Position numbers and translations under genes: made by a program
Source of the DNA: Uranotaenia lowii
Taxonomy: Eukaryota > Arthropoda > Insecta > Diptera > Culicidae
Reading direction: 5' to 3'
Assembly (NCBI RefSeq): GCF_029784155.1
Contig: NC_073691.1
Coordinates: 144,958,496-145,022,495 of the forward strand
DNA length: 64,000 nucleotides
Shown: positions 45,765 through 58,939 of the stretch, in pieces
How positions within the stretch are numbered: position 1 is the stretch's first letter
How the letters are laid out: every line of letters starts with the position of its first letter
Notes under the pieces: generated by a model
Told to the model about the DNA's origin: nothing
What the model saw: the letters and a program-made list of their open reading frames with translations, nothing else
Databases searched by the model: none

Positions 45765-48463
45765 TCTATTATATAAAATTCTCTTGTAAAGGGGTTTGTA
45801 GTACTACTCCTCCGAAACGACTGAACTGATTCTAATGAAATTATTTTTAGAATATTTTGTAGGCATGCGAATCGGTTTATATCGAATAAAAAAAGCAAAA
45901 AGTCGCATCAATTGTCCGTAATAATTTAATTTGTAGTTATTTGAATGAAATAAAAGTCATGGCTTCCATTTTTTCGAGATTTTTTTTCCTTTGGGCGGTT
46001 TGTTTTTCGTCTCCATGGTCTAAGCGTCGCGAGCAGACGTCGGGAGAGGATAGTGACCATGGCATAGCATACTGATTAGTAGGAATATTTGGGCGCCTAT
46101 TTCAACCAAACATATTTTCAATGCACGTGGTGGCGACATGAAGTCTAGATGTTTTTTTCTTCTTGACTCCTAGCTCATTTGTACAGCACAAATTAATAAA
46201 TGACGCCTAGATGTGACCCAGATTGATATTTTGCTGATCAAATCAAAATCATTTAAATGATTTAAAAAAATAAAACCATTTTATGTTCGTATTAACTAAA
46301 GAAGCAATTGTTGAAAAATATGAATTAAGTACTGATGAATATGTAAAAATGGTATGACTCTTTGCGGACGTTTGAAAAAAAGAAAGTAGGAAGATGTACA
46401 TACCATTGTATAATTAAATACGCCTAGGTTTAGATTTGATGCATATCGATAACACAATCCGATAAAAATGAACAGACATTGAACTAAACAAAAGCCTATC
46501 CTTTAAATGAGATTATATGTGACTGATGTATTTAAAGACCGAGTTCACAGAACGTTTTGATTTTTTCTTCTTGGAATAGTGAAAGTTAGCAATAAAATAA
46601 ACCACTTTTCATGATAAAAAGTGAAGATATTCATTTTCTGGAGGAGTTTTCAGTTGAGAAAGTAAACTAGAGCAAGTGCAAACGTTCAACATTTACAAAA
46701 AATGGATAAATTATTTCTTCATTTATAAATTGTTGGGCTCTATAAGCAAGCTGTTTAAATAATTGATTGATATTCCAGTGGAAGCCAAAAATTTTACAAT
46801 AAATTTTTAATATGACCTGAAAGTAGTGGAAATAATATTAACTAAAGTCATTTCATACGGTGGAACAAGTTCAAACGAGCTTTTTAACTATGCAACATCT
46901 ATCTTTAAAGAATTTCCTCTCCAAAATGATTCAGCTTTATGTGCGAAAAGTCAGAAAGGGGTATGCTGTGTGTTGAACCTGAAGTGGATATTCGAAAATA
47001 ATGTCTTTGTAAATGAAGGTCTTTCGCTTAAAACAAAATTCACTAAAAGTGGAGAATTGTGTTTTCACTTGCCTCAATAAACGGAACAAATGTTAATTTT
47101 GATACTTTTTGGAAACATTTTTGAATAATTAACTTTCAACAAGAGTTTGTTAAGAACTGATTTCGTTATGCAAAAAACGAAAATTTATCTTTAACATATT
47201 TTTCTTGAAGTTTCTTAGAGTTCAACTATGGTAAAATCCGTTTACATTTGCCCCAGTGTATCTGAATTGAAATTGAAATTTGAACTGAAGATTGAAATTA
47301 AAAAATTAGAAGCAAGAGAAACTTTGATAACTGTTACACTTCTGGGCACAAAAATCATCATTTTAAGGTTGTGTGTTATATTTACATGCAAATTTAAAAA
47401 AAATATTCATACCACAGTCGGAGCATGACTAATTTTTTTTATCCATTCAATTTTTGAAAATGTACAATGTGCATTGTATATTTCAATCGATTTTTAATGA
47501 ACAGATAAGAGCAGTAAGTTGAAATCATGACAATTCTTAAATGGACCCTCAGCACAAAAAAAATTGCTGTGACTCAGCCTTAAAACCCATTCATTTCCAT
47601 GATTCATTGAGCTACAGTTTATCCATATGAATTTAATTTGCACTTTTTGCCAAAACAGATAATAATATAGCAATTTGGAGTATTAAAAGTCGCCAGATTT
47701 CATACCATGACAAGTGCTGTTTGGCATCACTTCAAAATGTAATGTGTCAAGTCAAGTTTAGTACAAGGCGAAAAATTTATCATTAACAATTTTTTCAACA
47801 GGGGAAGGTATTTGGGTACGAGATATGTTTCTATTGACAAACCTTTCTACATTGCAGTGACAAAGGGATTTCCATATATATCGCGTTGTATAGCTTGAAA
47901 ACTTTTTAACTAATCAGGGCTTCCATACAAGTTTGTTGGCATAAATCGAGAACTTATAGAATAAAAGGAAGCAAGGTTATTTTGGTACGAAGAATTTGAG
48001 ACCCTCCCTTATTTCTGGGTGGAGTCGAAAAATAGGAGACAAGTCTCATTCATATTATATTTGGCATAATTTGGAAACTTATCAGTCAAATAAAGCGATG
48101 ATACGCCATTCAGATACTAAAAACGTTTTTATAGAAGTACGTGAGCACTTCTTGCATTGCAAGAGGGAAAGGACTGGAAGTCCATATCATTAAAATCAAA
48201 AGTTGAAATAATTAGAAACTCTATGAAGCTTATGAAAAATTGTTTTAGACTTTGAAAAAAAAAATTGGAGATCAAATCCAAGAAAATACTAATAAAACAT
48301 ATTTGTACTGTAGTAAGAAACTTCTCTTTTTAAAATATTTGCTTCTAAATTATGTTGACAACTGGTTTGAAACGCTGTCTAGGAAAAAAAAACTTGATTT
48401 CAGTTGTTTTAACACATTTATTTAAAGTTGTCAAGGTGTAGCAAAGCTCACCGGGTCAGCTAG
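45765..48463 (+). mobile_element. Chimeric Helitron-like unit B
   Basis: The first 2 kb (TCTATTATATAAAATTCTC onward) follow unit A: for example GTAGTACTACTCCTCCGAAA, TGACAAGTGCTGTTTGG near 47710, and ACTTGCC..AATAAA. From about 47800 it continues as the other family (GGTATTTGGGTACGAG) and ends GGGTCAGCTAG. It therefore joins a unit-A-type 5' end to a unit-C-type 3' end. Confidence 0.65.
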
Positions 48464-48485
48464 TCTATATATATAAAAATGAATT

Positions 48486-48538
<53 letters not shown>

Positions 48539-50008
48539 TCCCTATAGACTCGAAAACTACTGAACCGATTTGCGTGAAACTTGGCAGGTGGGGGTATTGG
48601 AGGCAGGGGAAGGTTCCTATTGTGGTTTGAGACCCCTCCCTCTCTCATGAAGGGGGGGAGGGGCCTCCCAAACAAAAGACTATTTTTTGCATAACTCGAG
48701 AACCCATCCTGCAAATGGTATCATATTTGGCATGGGGTGGTATTTGGGAACGAGGAATATTTCTATGAATATTTGGTACCCCTCCCTCCTTTCAGTGGTG
48801 TGATAAGAAGAGGGGAGGGGGGCTACCTTACAATTTTTCATATAACTCGAGAACTAATCAAGATATTGGATCCAAATTTGGTATGGGAAGGTATTTTGAT
48901 ACGAAAAATATTTCAATGATTATTTGAGACCCCTCCCTCTTTCCAGTTGAAAGGGGGTGGGGCCTCTTTAATATTTTTTTACATAGTTTAAAAACTAATA
49001 AAGCAAATGAAACCAAATTTGGCATGGGAAGGTATTTGGATACGAAAAATATTTCTATGATTATTTGAGACCCCTCCCTCTTTCCAGTAGGGAGATATAA
49101 AGGGGGGAGGGTCCTCTTTTAAAGTTTTCAACATAACTAAGAAAGTAATTAAGCAAATGGAACCAAACTTGGCATGGGCGGGTTTTTGGGAACGTGACAT
49201 TTTCTAATGATTGTTTGAGACCCCTTCCTTCTTACAGCGGGGAGGAAGGAAAGAGGGAGGGGAGTTTCATACAATTTTTACTGCATAACTCAAGAACTAC
49301 AACAGCAAATGGAACCAAATTTGGCATGGAACGATATTTGGGTACGAGAAATGCTTCTATGAATATTTGGTATCCCTCACTCTTTCGAAGAGGTGGATGA
49401 AAAGGGGGAGTCGAGGTCTCCCTTACAATTTTCAGTATAACTGGAGAGCTGATCAAGCAAATTGAATCATATTTGACATGTAAGTGTATTAGGATACGAG
49501 AAATGTTTCTATTATAAATTGAAGCCGTACCTTTTAAGCGGTAAGATAAAAGGAAGAAGGGGGGGTTCTCATTCATATTATATTTGGCATAATTTGGAAA
49601 CTTATCAGTCAAATAAAGCGATGATACGCCATTCAGATACTAAAAACGTTTTTATAGAAGTACGTGAGCACTTCTTGCATTGCAAGAGGGAAAGGACTGG
49701 AAGTCCATATCATTAAAATCAAAAGTTGAAATAATTAGAAACTCTATGAAGCTTATGAAAAATTGTTTTAGACTTTGAAAAAAAAAATTGGAGATCAAAT
49801 CCAAGAAAATACTAATAAAACATATTTGTACTGTAGTAAGAAACTTCTCTTTTTAAAATATTTGCTTCTAAATTATGTTGACAACTGGTTTGAAACGCTG
49901 TCTAGGAAAAAAAAACTTGATTTCAGTTGTTTTAACACATTTATTTAAAGTTGTCAAGGTGTAGCAAAGCTCACCGGGTCAGCTAGTCTATATATATAAA
50001 AATGAATT

Positions 50009-50061
<53 letters not shown>

Positions 50062-51089
50062 TCCCTATAGACTCGAAAACTACTGAACCGATTTGCGTGA
50101 AACTTGGCAGGTGGGGGTATTGGAGGCAGGGGAAGGTTCCTATTGTGGTTTGAGACCCCTCCCTCTCTCATGAAGGGGGGGAGGGGCCTCCCAAACAAAA
50201 GACTATTTTTTGCATAACTCGAGAACCCATCCTGCAAATGGTATCATATTTGGCATGGGGTGGTATTTGGGAACGAGGAATATTTCTATGAATATTTGGT
50301 ACCCCTCCCTCCTTTCAGTGGTGTGATAAGAAGGGGGGAGGGGGGCTACCTTACAATTTTTCATATAACTCGAGAACTAATCAAGATATTGGATCCAAAT
50401 TTGGTATGGGAAGGTATTTTGATACGAAAAATATTTCAATGATTATTTGAGACCCCTCCCTCTTTCCAGTTGAAAGGGGGTGGGGCCTCTTTAATATTTT
50501 TTTACATAGTTTAAAAACTAATAAAGCAAATGAAACCAAATTTGGCATGGGAAGGTATTTGGATACGAAAAATATTTCTATGATTATTTGAGACCCCTCC
50601 CTCTTTCCAGTAGGGAGATATAAAGGGGGGAGGGTCCTCTTTTAAAGTTTTCAACATAACTAAGAAAGTAATTAAGCAAATGGAACCAAACTTGGCATGG
50701 GCGGGTTTTTGGGAACGTGACATTTTCTAATGATTGTTTGAGACCCCTTCCTTCTTACAGCGGGGAGGAAGGAAAGAGGGAGGGGAGTTTCATACAATTT
50801 TTACTGCATAACTCAAGAACTACAACAGCAAATGGAACCAAATTTGGCATGGAACGATATTTGGGTACGAGAAATGCTTCTATGAATATTTGGTATCCCT
50901 CACTCTTTCGAAGAGGTGGATGAAAAGGGGGAGTCGAGGTCTCCCTTACAATTTTCAGTATAACTGGAGAGCTGATCAAGCAAATTGAATCATATTTGAC
51001 ATGTAAGTGTATTAGGATACGAGAAATGTTTCTATTATAAATTGAAGCCGTACCTTTTAAGCGGTAAGATAAAAGGAAGAAGGGGGGGT
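48044..51089. repeat. 1523-bp tandem duplication
   Basis: 48044-49566 and 49567-51089 are in direct tandem. I noticed a single base difference (GAAGAGGGGAGG at 48811 against GAAGGGGGGAGG at 50334). The left flank of the first copy and the right flank of the second differ, which sets the breakpoints. Confidence 0.93.
48464..49986 (+). mobile_element. Helitron unit C1 (product of tandem duplication)
   Basis: Starts TCTATATATATAAAAATG immediately after the previous CTAG and ends GGGTCAGCTAG. A CTGT microsatellite follows the start. Units of about 150 bp repeat inside it. Its last 420 bp equal the end of unit B, showing that C1 arose by the 1523-bp duplication. Confidence 0.8.
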
Positions 51090-52135
51090 TTCCATTTTTT
51101 TTTGCATAACTCGAGAATTAATCGAGCAAATGAAACCAAATTTGACATCAAAAAGTATTTGAGTACGAAAAATACTTTTATGAATATTAAGTTATCACCC
51201 CTCTATTGAAAGAAGAGAACGGAAACGAGGATGGTACTCCCTTTCAAGTTTGTACATAACTCAAAAATTTACTACTTAAATAAAACCAAATTTGGCATGG
51301 CATGGAATATAGGAAGGGAAGAGGGAAGCTTACATTTTACATTTTACAAAATCCGAGAAATGGACAATACTTAACATGGAAAATCATTTTGGTATGACTC
51401 TATGATTATTTGACACATCATCCTCCTTTCAGTGAGAAGGTACATGGGAGGAGGGAGGTGAGCCCAATACAATTTTGTTAGCATATGTTCTCAATTTATG
51501 CTTACGAAGCCAACAATTGGAAACAAATATGGCATGGAAAGGTACTTGGTTACGAGATATGTTTCTACGATTGCTATAGACTCTTATGCTTTACAGTGTA
51601 GAGAGGGAAAGAAAGAAAGGGGCTCCATACAATTTTTGTTGTAAAGCTTAAATACTAATCAACCAATGGAACTATATTTGATATAAGAGGATTTTTGGGA
51701 ATAAAAAAAATGTTTATTAAAGATTACAATCTCCATTCAGCAGGGGGTGAAGGGAAGGACAGGGGGGGGGGCTCTCTAATCAGTTTTTTCCAGAACAATC
51801 CAGAACATATCAAGCAAAAACAACCATACTTCATAAGTTAGATTCTTTGCGAACGATTAATTTGGGACCCTTCTTTTTTAGGGCGAAACTTAAGGAAACA
51901 GATGAAAATTATCAGATCTTTAAAACAAATTTATAAATCAAGATTCAGAATATAAGTTATGCTTTGTTTGTGTTGCAATTTGAAACTCCAGCTGAAGCTC
52001 TCATTTTATAGTGGTTGCTTATTAATTTCGTCATAATTTGATTTAAAACAATACCAAAAACAATAAAAATTTGAATGATTTCTGAAAATATCATTTGATT
52101 CTGAAAGGTGTAGCAAAGCACACCGGGTCAGCTAG
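49987..52135 (+). mobile_element. Helitron unit C2
   Basis: Same start as C1; the first 1.1 kb are near-identical to C1 and the rest resembles C3. It ends GGGTCAGCTAG. The hairpin GGTGTAGCAAAGCACACC precedes the end. Non-coding. Confidence 0.82.
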
Positions 52136-52137
52136 TA

Positions 52138-54316
52138 TCTATATATATAAAAATGAATTTCTGTCTGTCAGTCTGTCTGTCTGTCTGTTCCCTATAGACT
52201 CGGAAACTACTGAACCGATTTGCGTGAAACTTGGCAGATGGGAGTATTGGAGGCAGGGGAAGGTTCCTATTGTGGTTTGAGACCCCTCCCTCTCTCATGA
52301 AGGGGGGAGGGGCCTCCCAAACAAAAAATAATATTTTGCATAACTCGAGAACCAATCAAGCAAATGGTATCATATTTGGCAAGGGGTGGGATTTGGGAAT
52401 GAGGAACATTTCTATAAATATTAGGTACCCCTCCCTCCTCTCAGTGTGGTGATAGGAAGGGAGAAGGGGGGCTGCCTTACAATTTTTTATATAACTCGAG
52501 AACTAATCGAGATATTTGATCCAAATTTGGCATGGGAAGGTGTTTTGAAACGAAAAATATTTCAATGATTATTTGAGACCCCTCCCTCTTTCCAGTAGAA
52601 AGGGGGAGGGGGCCTCTTTCATATTTTTTACATGATTCAAAAACTAATAAAGCAAATGGAACCAAATTTGGCATGGGAGGGTATATGGATACGACAAATA
52701 TCTCAATGATTATTTGAGACCCCTCCATCTTTCCAGTAGAGAGTTATAAAGAGGGGAGGGGGCCTCTTTTATAGTTTTTTACATAACTCAAAAACTAATT
52801 AAGCAAATGGAACCAAACTTGGCAACGGCGGGTATTTGGGAACGTGACATGTTCTAATGATTGTTTGAGACCCCATCCTTTTTCCAGCGGGGAGAAAGGA
52901 AAGAGGGAGGAGGATTTCATACTATTTTTACTGCATTACTCAAGAACTACAACAGAAAATGGAACCAAATTGGACATGGAACGATATCTGGGTACGAGAA
53001 ATACTTCTATGAATATTTGGAATCCCTCACTACTTCAAAGAAGTGGATGAAAAGGGGGGGAGAGATCTCCCTTTCAATTTTCAGTATAACTGGAGAGCTG
53101 ATCGAGCAAATTGGACCATATTTGGCATGTGAGGATATTTGGACACGAGGGTTGTTTCCATTACAAATTGAAGCCCGACCTTTTCAGCGAAAAAATATAA
53201 AGGGGGAAAGGGGGGCATTCCATACATTTTTTTGCATAACTTGAGAATTATTCGAGCAAATGAAACCAAATTTGGCATCAAAAAGAATATGAGTACGAAA
53301 AAAACTTTTATGAATATTAAGTTCTCACCCCTCCATTCAATCTGGAGAACGGAAGGGGGGATGGAGTTTCCTTGCAAGTTTATGCATAACTCAAAAATTT
53401 GCTACGCAAATAAAACCAAATTTGGCATGGGATGGTATATCATTAAACAACTGCTTTCTTGCAGTAGGAGGATAGAAATGGGAATATAGGAAGGGAAGAG
53501 GAAAGCTTACTTTTAATTTTTTTTTACAAAATCCGAGAAATGGACAAAACTTAACAAGGAAAATCATTTTGGTATGATTCAATGATTATCTGACACACCA
53601 TCCTCCTTTCAGTGAGTAGGTACATAGGAGGAGGGGTGACCCCAATACAATTTTGTTAGCATAAGTTCTCAATTTATGCTAACAAAGCCAACAAATGGGA
53701 ACAAATATGGCATGGAAAGGTACTTGGTTACGCGATATGTTTCTACGATTGTTAAAGACCCTTACGTTTTACAGTGTAGAGAGGCGAAGAAGGAAAGGGG
53801 CTCCATATAAATTTTGTTGTAAAGCTTAAAAACTTATCAACCAATGGAACTGTATTTGATATAAGATGATTTTTGGGAACGAAGAAAATGGTTATTAAAG
53901 ATTACAATCTCCATTCAGCAGGGGGTGAAGAGAAGGACAGGGGGGGGGGCTCTCTTATCAGCTTTTTAGCATAAATCCAGAACATATCAAGCAAAAACAA
54001 CCATATTTTATAAGTTAGATGGTTTGCGAACGATTAATTTGGGAACCTCCTATTTTAGAGCGAAGCTTAGGGAAACAGATTTAAATTATCGGATCTTTAA
54101 CACAAATTTATAGATCAAGATTCAGAATGTAAGTTTAAGTTAACTTTGTTTTTGCAATTCGAAACTCCAGCTGTAACTCTCATTTTATAGCGGTTGCTTT
54201 TGAATTACGTCATAATTTGATATAAAACAATCCCAACAAAACAATAAAAAAATAAATAATTTCTGAAAATATCATTTGATTTTGAAAGGTTTAGCAAAGC
54301 ACACCGGGTCAGCTAG
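52138..54316 (+). mobile_element. Helitron unit C3
   Basis: Starts TCTATATATATAAAAATG after an A and ends GGGTCAGCTAG before a T. It shows the same internal units of about 150 bp as C2 but is clearly diverged from it. Non-coding. Confidence 0.82.
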
Positions 54317-55376
54317 TTCTTTAATAAATTTGTGCATTTTTTTTGGCAAACTATTGAATATTTAAAGATTTTGATTTTTTTTTAATTCAGTGAACAACTT
54401 TTCAAACGACTGCATATAATTTTGTCATCTTAAAAAAAATTACAGTAGTTTTCTATTAGTCAATTTTTCCCAATCCTTCAAAAATACGGTAAATTTGTCG
54501 GAATTTTAAAAGAGATTTAAGTCAATTTGAATCCTTGATATTTCTTTAAGCATAAGCCGAATCGTGTCTCAGTCTGAAACAAAGTTGTTAAATGGGTTAA
54601 AATTTTCAATACAAAATACTCAAAGACTTTTTATCTATTTCAAGTTCAAATAATTTTAAATGCTGTGACGGCAGAGAAATTATACACAACAGTTAACTAT
54701 TTAACTATTAACTTTATTATGCGGAGCGTGGTTTTACAATGATCGTTTTTATTTCGATCCCCAAGAGGCACATACTAAATACGGTTTGTAGATGACAGAC
54801 CACCGATCTCTATCTCTGAAACAAATACCTAAGCAAGATCTGAATCTGTTATTGAATAAAGGATAATAAACAGATACCAGATCTCGATTCAATTTTTAAA
54901 ATAGGTTTATTGAGTTATTTATTAGTTATCGAAGATTGATTTTACTTTAAACTGATAAATTTAAAAATTTTCACACTTTATATCACTAAATTTAGAAGTG
55001 ATAGATAGAATCTGACTGATGATTGATATTCAAGACGCCACCATCTGCTAAATTCTGTTCTGTTAGGCATCAAAAAAGCTGTTCTCCTGTGAATGTTTCA
55101 AATATTATAAGATTTTGATAATTTAACTTTTTGGAATGGAATTGTAATTCATCCTTTATTCAGTGATTCCTTTTTGTTAAATTACATCATATCAAATCAA
55201 GGAGATTCCACCGACTTTCATTTCGAATGAAGCTGTTGAAGATTTTTGTAATTTTTTTTATCAAATGATAGAATCAGTCAATTCTTAGAACATAGTTTCA
55301 CTAGAGCTTCGCGGGCCACAAAAAGACAGCCGCGAGCCAAATGTGGCCCGCGGACCATGGTTTGGCCCCCCATGCT

Positions 55377-55877
55377 TAAGGTTGCCAGAATTTTTTTCAC
55401 TACCATCCGGGCCTAGCAATTCCGGGCATTTTTTCAAAAAAAACCTGGCAAAATCCGGGCATGGATTTCAATTTTTCAAATCCAAAAACCGGGCAAAACC
55501 CGGGCAAAATTTAGGTGTTATTATATAAAAAAGCAAAGCAAAAATGCAAAAAAAAATCGAAATTAATATTTTATTAATGTAATTGCAGACTTCCAACAAA
55601 TTTTTGAACACTTAAATATTTAAAGGTTTATAAAAGAAAATCAGCGAAATTATTTGAAACAATTGTTGAAAATTTTTATCCCGATAATCGATTTTGCTGA
55701 AACTTACTCAAAAACTTTGATTTTTTTTGGTTTTTTTGTGAAAGTTGTGAAAAAAACCGGGCAATATCCGGACTTTTTTCACGATATCCGGGCAACCGGG
55801 CCGGACCGGACTTTCTCGAAATTTTGCATCAAATATCCGGGCAAACCCGGATAAAACCGGGCAATCTGGCAAGCTTA
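55377..55877. mobile_element. TIR element, 501 bp, with 8-bp target duplication
   Basis: The ends TAAGGTTGCCAGAA and the inverse of ATCTGGCAAGCTTA match at 12 of 14 positions. Flanked by CCCATGCT on both sides (55369-55376 and 55878-55885). It is rich in CCGGGCAAAACC-like motifs. It sits in the right end of the larger hAT-like bracket and is younger than it. Confidence 0.85.
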
Positions 55878-55891
55878 CCCATGCTCTAAAG

Positions 55892-57224
55892 TACTGTTTT
55901 GGTTTCTGTTTCTACTTTTTGGGAACTTTCAAATGGGTATGAAGAAAAACAATCTACTTTTTATGTACTTCTCAATTTTTCAACATCAAGTAGCTATATG
56001 AAAGGGTTGCAAGTTTTTTGTACAGCTCAATAGTTCGTAAAAAATCTCCTTTGTACTCTTTTGTAAACTTTAAAGTTTTTGATTTGTTCCAACGAGCGCT
56101 CAGGAGCAACTTCGCAATATAGGAACTTTGAAATAGATTTAAAGGCTTAACCCGTGTTTGCATAAACAAACACATCGTTACCTGGAAAACGACAATATTA
56201 AGTTCACTTTTTATTCCGGGAGAACATTTTAACAACTTGAAAGTAGAGATAAAGTAGAAATTATGAACCGGAAAGTTTATAGTTTTTTTATTCCATCATT
56301 TTTTAAACTCGGGATATTTCAAACAAAACAGAAAGTAATAATTGAAAAACACTTCTTTAAAAAATGAACTGGTCTATCGCACAACAACTTGGTGTCTATA
56401 AAAAGAACGAAAACTTACAATTAAACGGGATAGGGAAGAATGCCCTAAGTGGTAAATTCCTGGAAAAAAAAAAAAAAAATTAAACGGGAAGGACTCTAAG
56501 ACATTGAGGAAGCGCTTGCTGTTATCACCTAACAACGCTTTCTTCGCCGCCTTTTGCTGACTTAAAAGCCATAATTGTCTGAAGGAAGCCTGCTAAACTA
56601 ATTTCACTACTTGTACCTAGATGTACGGTGCACTTGCAACCGAGTTTACATCCGGATACTTCCAAATGCGATTTGCACCATTTATGCACCACCGGTAGAA
56701 ATCGAAGGTGTCAAATGGTTTTAAATTTAGCCGCACGTGATTGGTAACAGGAATTTAGTGGGGTATTGTGGGCCATGAGTTAATGTGGGCCAAGTCAATA
56801 CTTCGGATAAAAAGAAGGATGTACATTGTACATAGATAAGTATTGTTAAATTATTCCTATGAAAAAAATAATGAACAAATTTTTGACGTCGGCAGTGAGA
56901 TAAGCCCATAGAGAGATGAAACATGAACCATAAAATCTCTCAACTCTCATGATTCCTATCTCATGTCTCATGTCTCATGTTTCCTGTCTCATGCCTCATG
57001 TCTGATGTCTCATGTCTCATGTCTCATGTCTCATGCCTCATGTGTAATGTCTTGTCTTGTCAAATATATACATAACATCAGAAGTAAACAAATAACTACA
57101 ATCCGTAGTATATACGATCGCTTATACCAACAATTCAACCTCTAAGGGAGTTGATTATAGAAATATATAGTGTCTGATTTAAAGGTGTAGTTAATTTAAA
57201 TTATGTTGAAGCTAATGAGTAGTT
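55892..57224. other. Unassigned stretch with a TCTCATG minisatellite
   Basis: Mostly AT-rich and non-coding. Around 56959-57047 about 13 copies of the heptamer TCTCATG (with CCTCATG and TCTGATG variants) form a short minisatellite. A run of 16 A lies near 56465. Confidence 0.7.
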
Positions 57225-57353
57225 TAAAGGGTGATACGGTCAAAATTTGGTCAAGGGAAAAGGCGTGTAAATCAGTGAAATCGTTAATTTAAAAAATCAA
57301 ATTAAATTTCTTTTTCAAGTTTAATCAGTATAAAATTCAGGAAAAATAATCAG

Positions 57354-58329
57354 TTAGGCTTCCGCTTTTCCAAATCCGAATTGCCGGGCCATACGCTTAA
57401 CCCCTGCCATCAGATTTTGTACAGTCATCTTGTCCACCTTCTTCGCCGCAGAAAGCCAGTTTGCCTTGATCTGCTGCTCGTCCTTAGCAGTTTTTTTGGT
57501 CTTCTTTAGGTTCCGCTTGACAATAGCCCTGTATTTCTCAATTGGGCGGAGCTCTGGCGTGTTGGGAGGGTTTTTGTCCTTGGGAACCACCTGCACGTTG
57601 TTGGCGCCTTACCACTCCATGGCATTTTTACCGTAATGGCAAGATGCCAAATCCGGTCAAAACAGTACGGAACAACCGCGTTTCTTCAGGAAAGGCAGCA
57701 GACGTTTATTCAAACACTCTTTCACGTAAATTTCTTGGTTGACAGTCCCAGAAGCTATGAAAAGGCTGCTTTTCAAGCCACAGGTACAGATGGCTTGCCA
57801 AACCAGATTTTTCTTCGCGAACTTTGACAGTTTCATGTGCTTGAAAATATCTGCTACCTTTCCACTTCCTTTTGCCGTATAAAACTCCTGTCCCGGAAGC
57901 TGCTTGTAGTCGGCTTTGACGTAGGTTTCGTCGTCCATTACCACGCAGTCAAACTTCGTCAGCATAGTCGTGTACAGCCTCCGGGATCGCGCTTTGGCCG
58001 TCGTATTTTGTTTATCATCGCGATTTGGAGTCACTACCTTCTTGTAAGTCGATAGTCCGGTTCGTTTTTGGCTCGATGCACGGTTGTAGACGATACACCC
58101 AGCTTATTTGCGGCATCTCGGAGCGAGAGGTTAGGGTTTCGCTTGAAACTACCGGCAACTCTCTTTGTCGTCTGGCTGTCGACAAACGTTACCCAAATAT
58201 TTTAACTACATTTGTGACGGTTGATTTGGCAACTTTTAGCGATTTTGCCAGCTTTGCGTGTGAGTAGCCCGGATTTTCGCGATGCGCGAGCCAAATTTTG
58301 ATACGCTGCTCTTCTTCCTTGGACGGCAT
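57354..58329 (-). pseudogene. Mariner transposase (DD37E), minus strand
   Basis: The ATG at 58329 starts MPSKEEEQRIKIWLAHREN and a helix-turn-helix-like segment (AKLAKSLKVAKSTVTNVV). A frame change is needed near 58190. The catalytic core keeps MDDETYVKADY (first Asp), PDLASCHYGKNAMEW (second Asp) and PELRPIEKY (Glu), with 37 residues between the last two, so all three catalytic residues are still encoded. Two in-frame stops lie near 57657 (TGA for Trp) and 57610 (TAA). The conserved Trp after PIEKY is Arg. The C-terminus ends at TAG at 57356. It is less decayed than element 1 but not functional. Confidence 0.92.
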
Positions 58330-58376
58330 GTTGACAACTGAAGAGTGAATTCCAAAATCAAAATAGGAGCAACATC

Positions 58377-58846
<470 letters not shown>

Positions 58847-58939
58847 TCAAAATGAGGGGTGTTCAGGGTTTTCAAATGCAAAATTGACAGAAATACGTCA
58901 AGTTGATATTGACCAAATTTTGATCGTATCACCCTTTAA

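Larger units (their letters stand above)
38289..55883. mobile_element. hAT-like element bracketing nested insertions (composite, 17.6 kb)
   Basis: The left end CATGGGTGGTCAAAA, with GCGGGCC about 25 bp in, is mirrored by the right end (GCGGGCC-like block near 55345, then TTTGGCCCCCCATG when the insert at 55377-55877 and its target duplication are removed). Flanks are CTCTGAAG (38281-38288) and CTCTAAAG (55884-55891), a 7/8 match of an 8-bp target duplication. This style of terminus resembles hAT (Charlie-like) ends. Most of the length is later insertions; the original interior (38.3-39.9, 41.0-41.65 and 54.3-55.4 kb) has no transposase. Confidence 0.65.

Noticed and set aside
48464..54316. 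Short proteins repeated at +1523 bp
   Set aside because: They are frames through non-coding Helitron repeats; the repetition reflects the DNA duplication, not gene copies.
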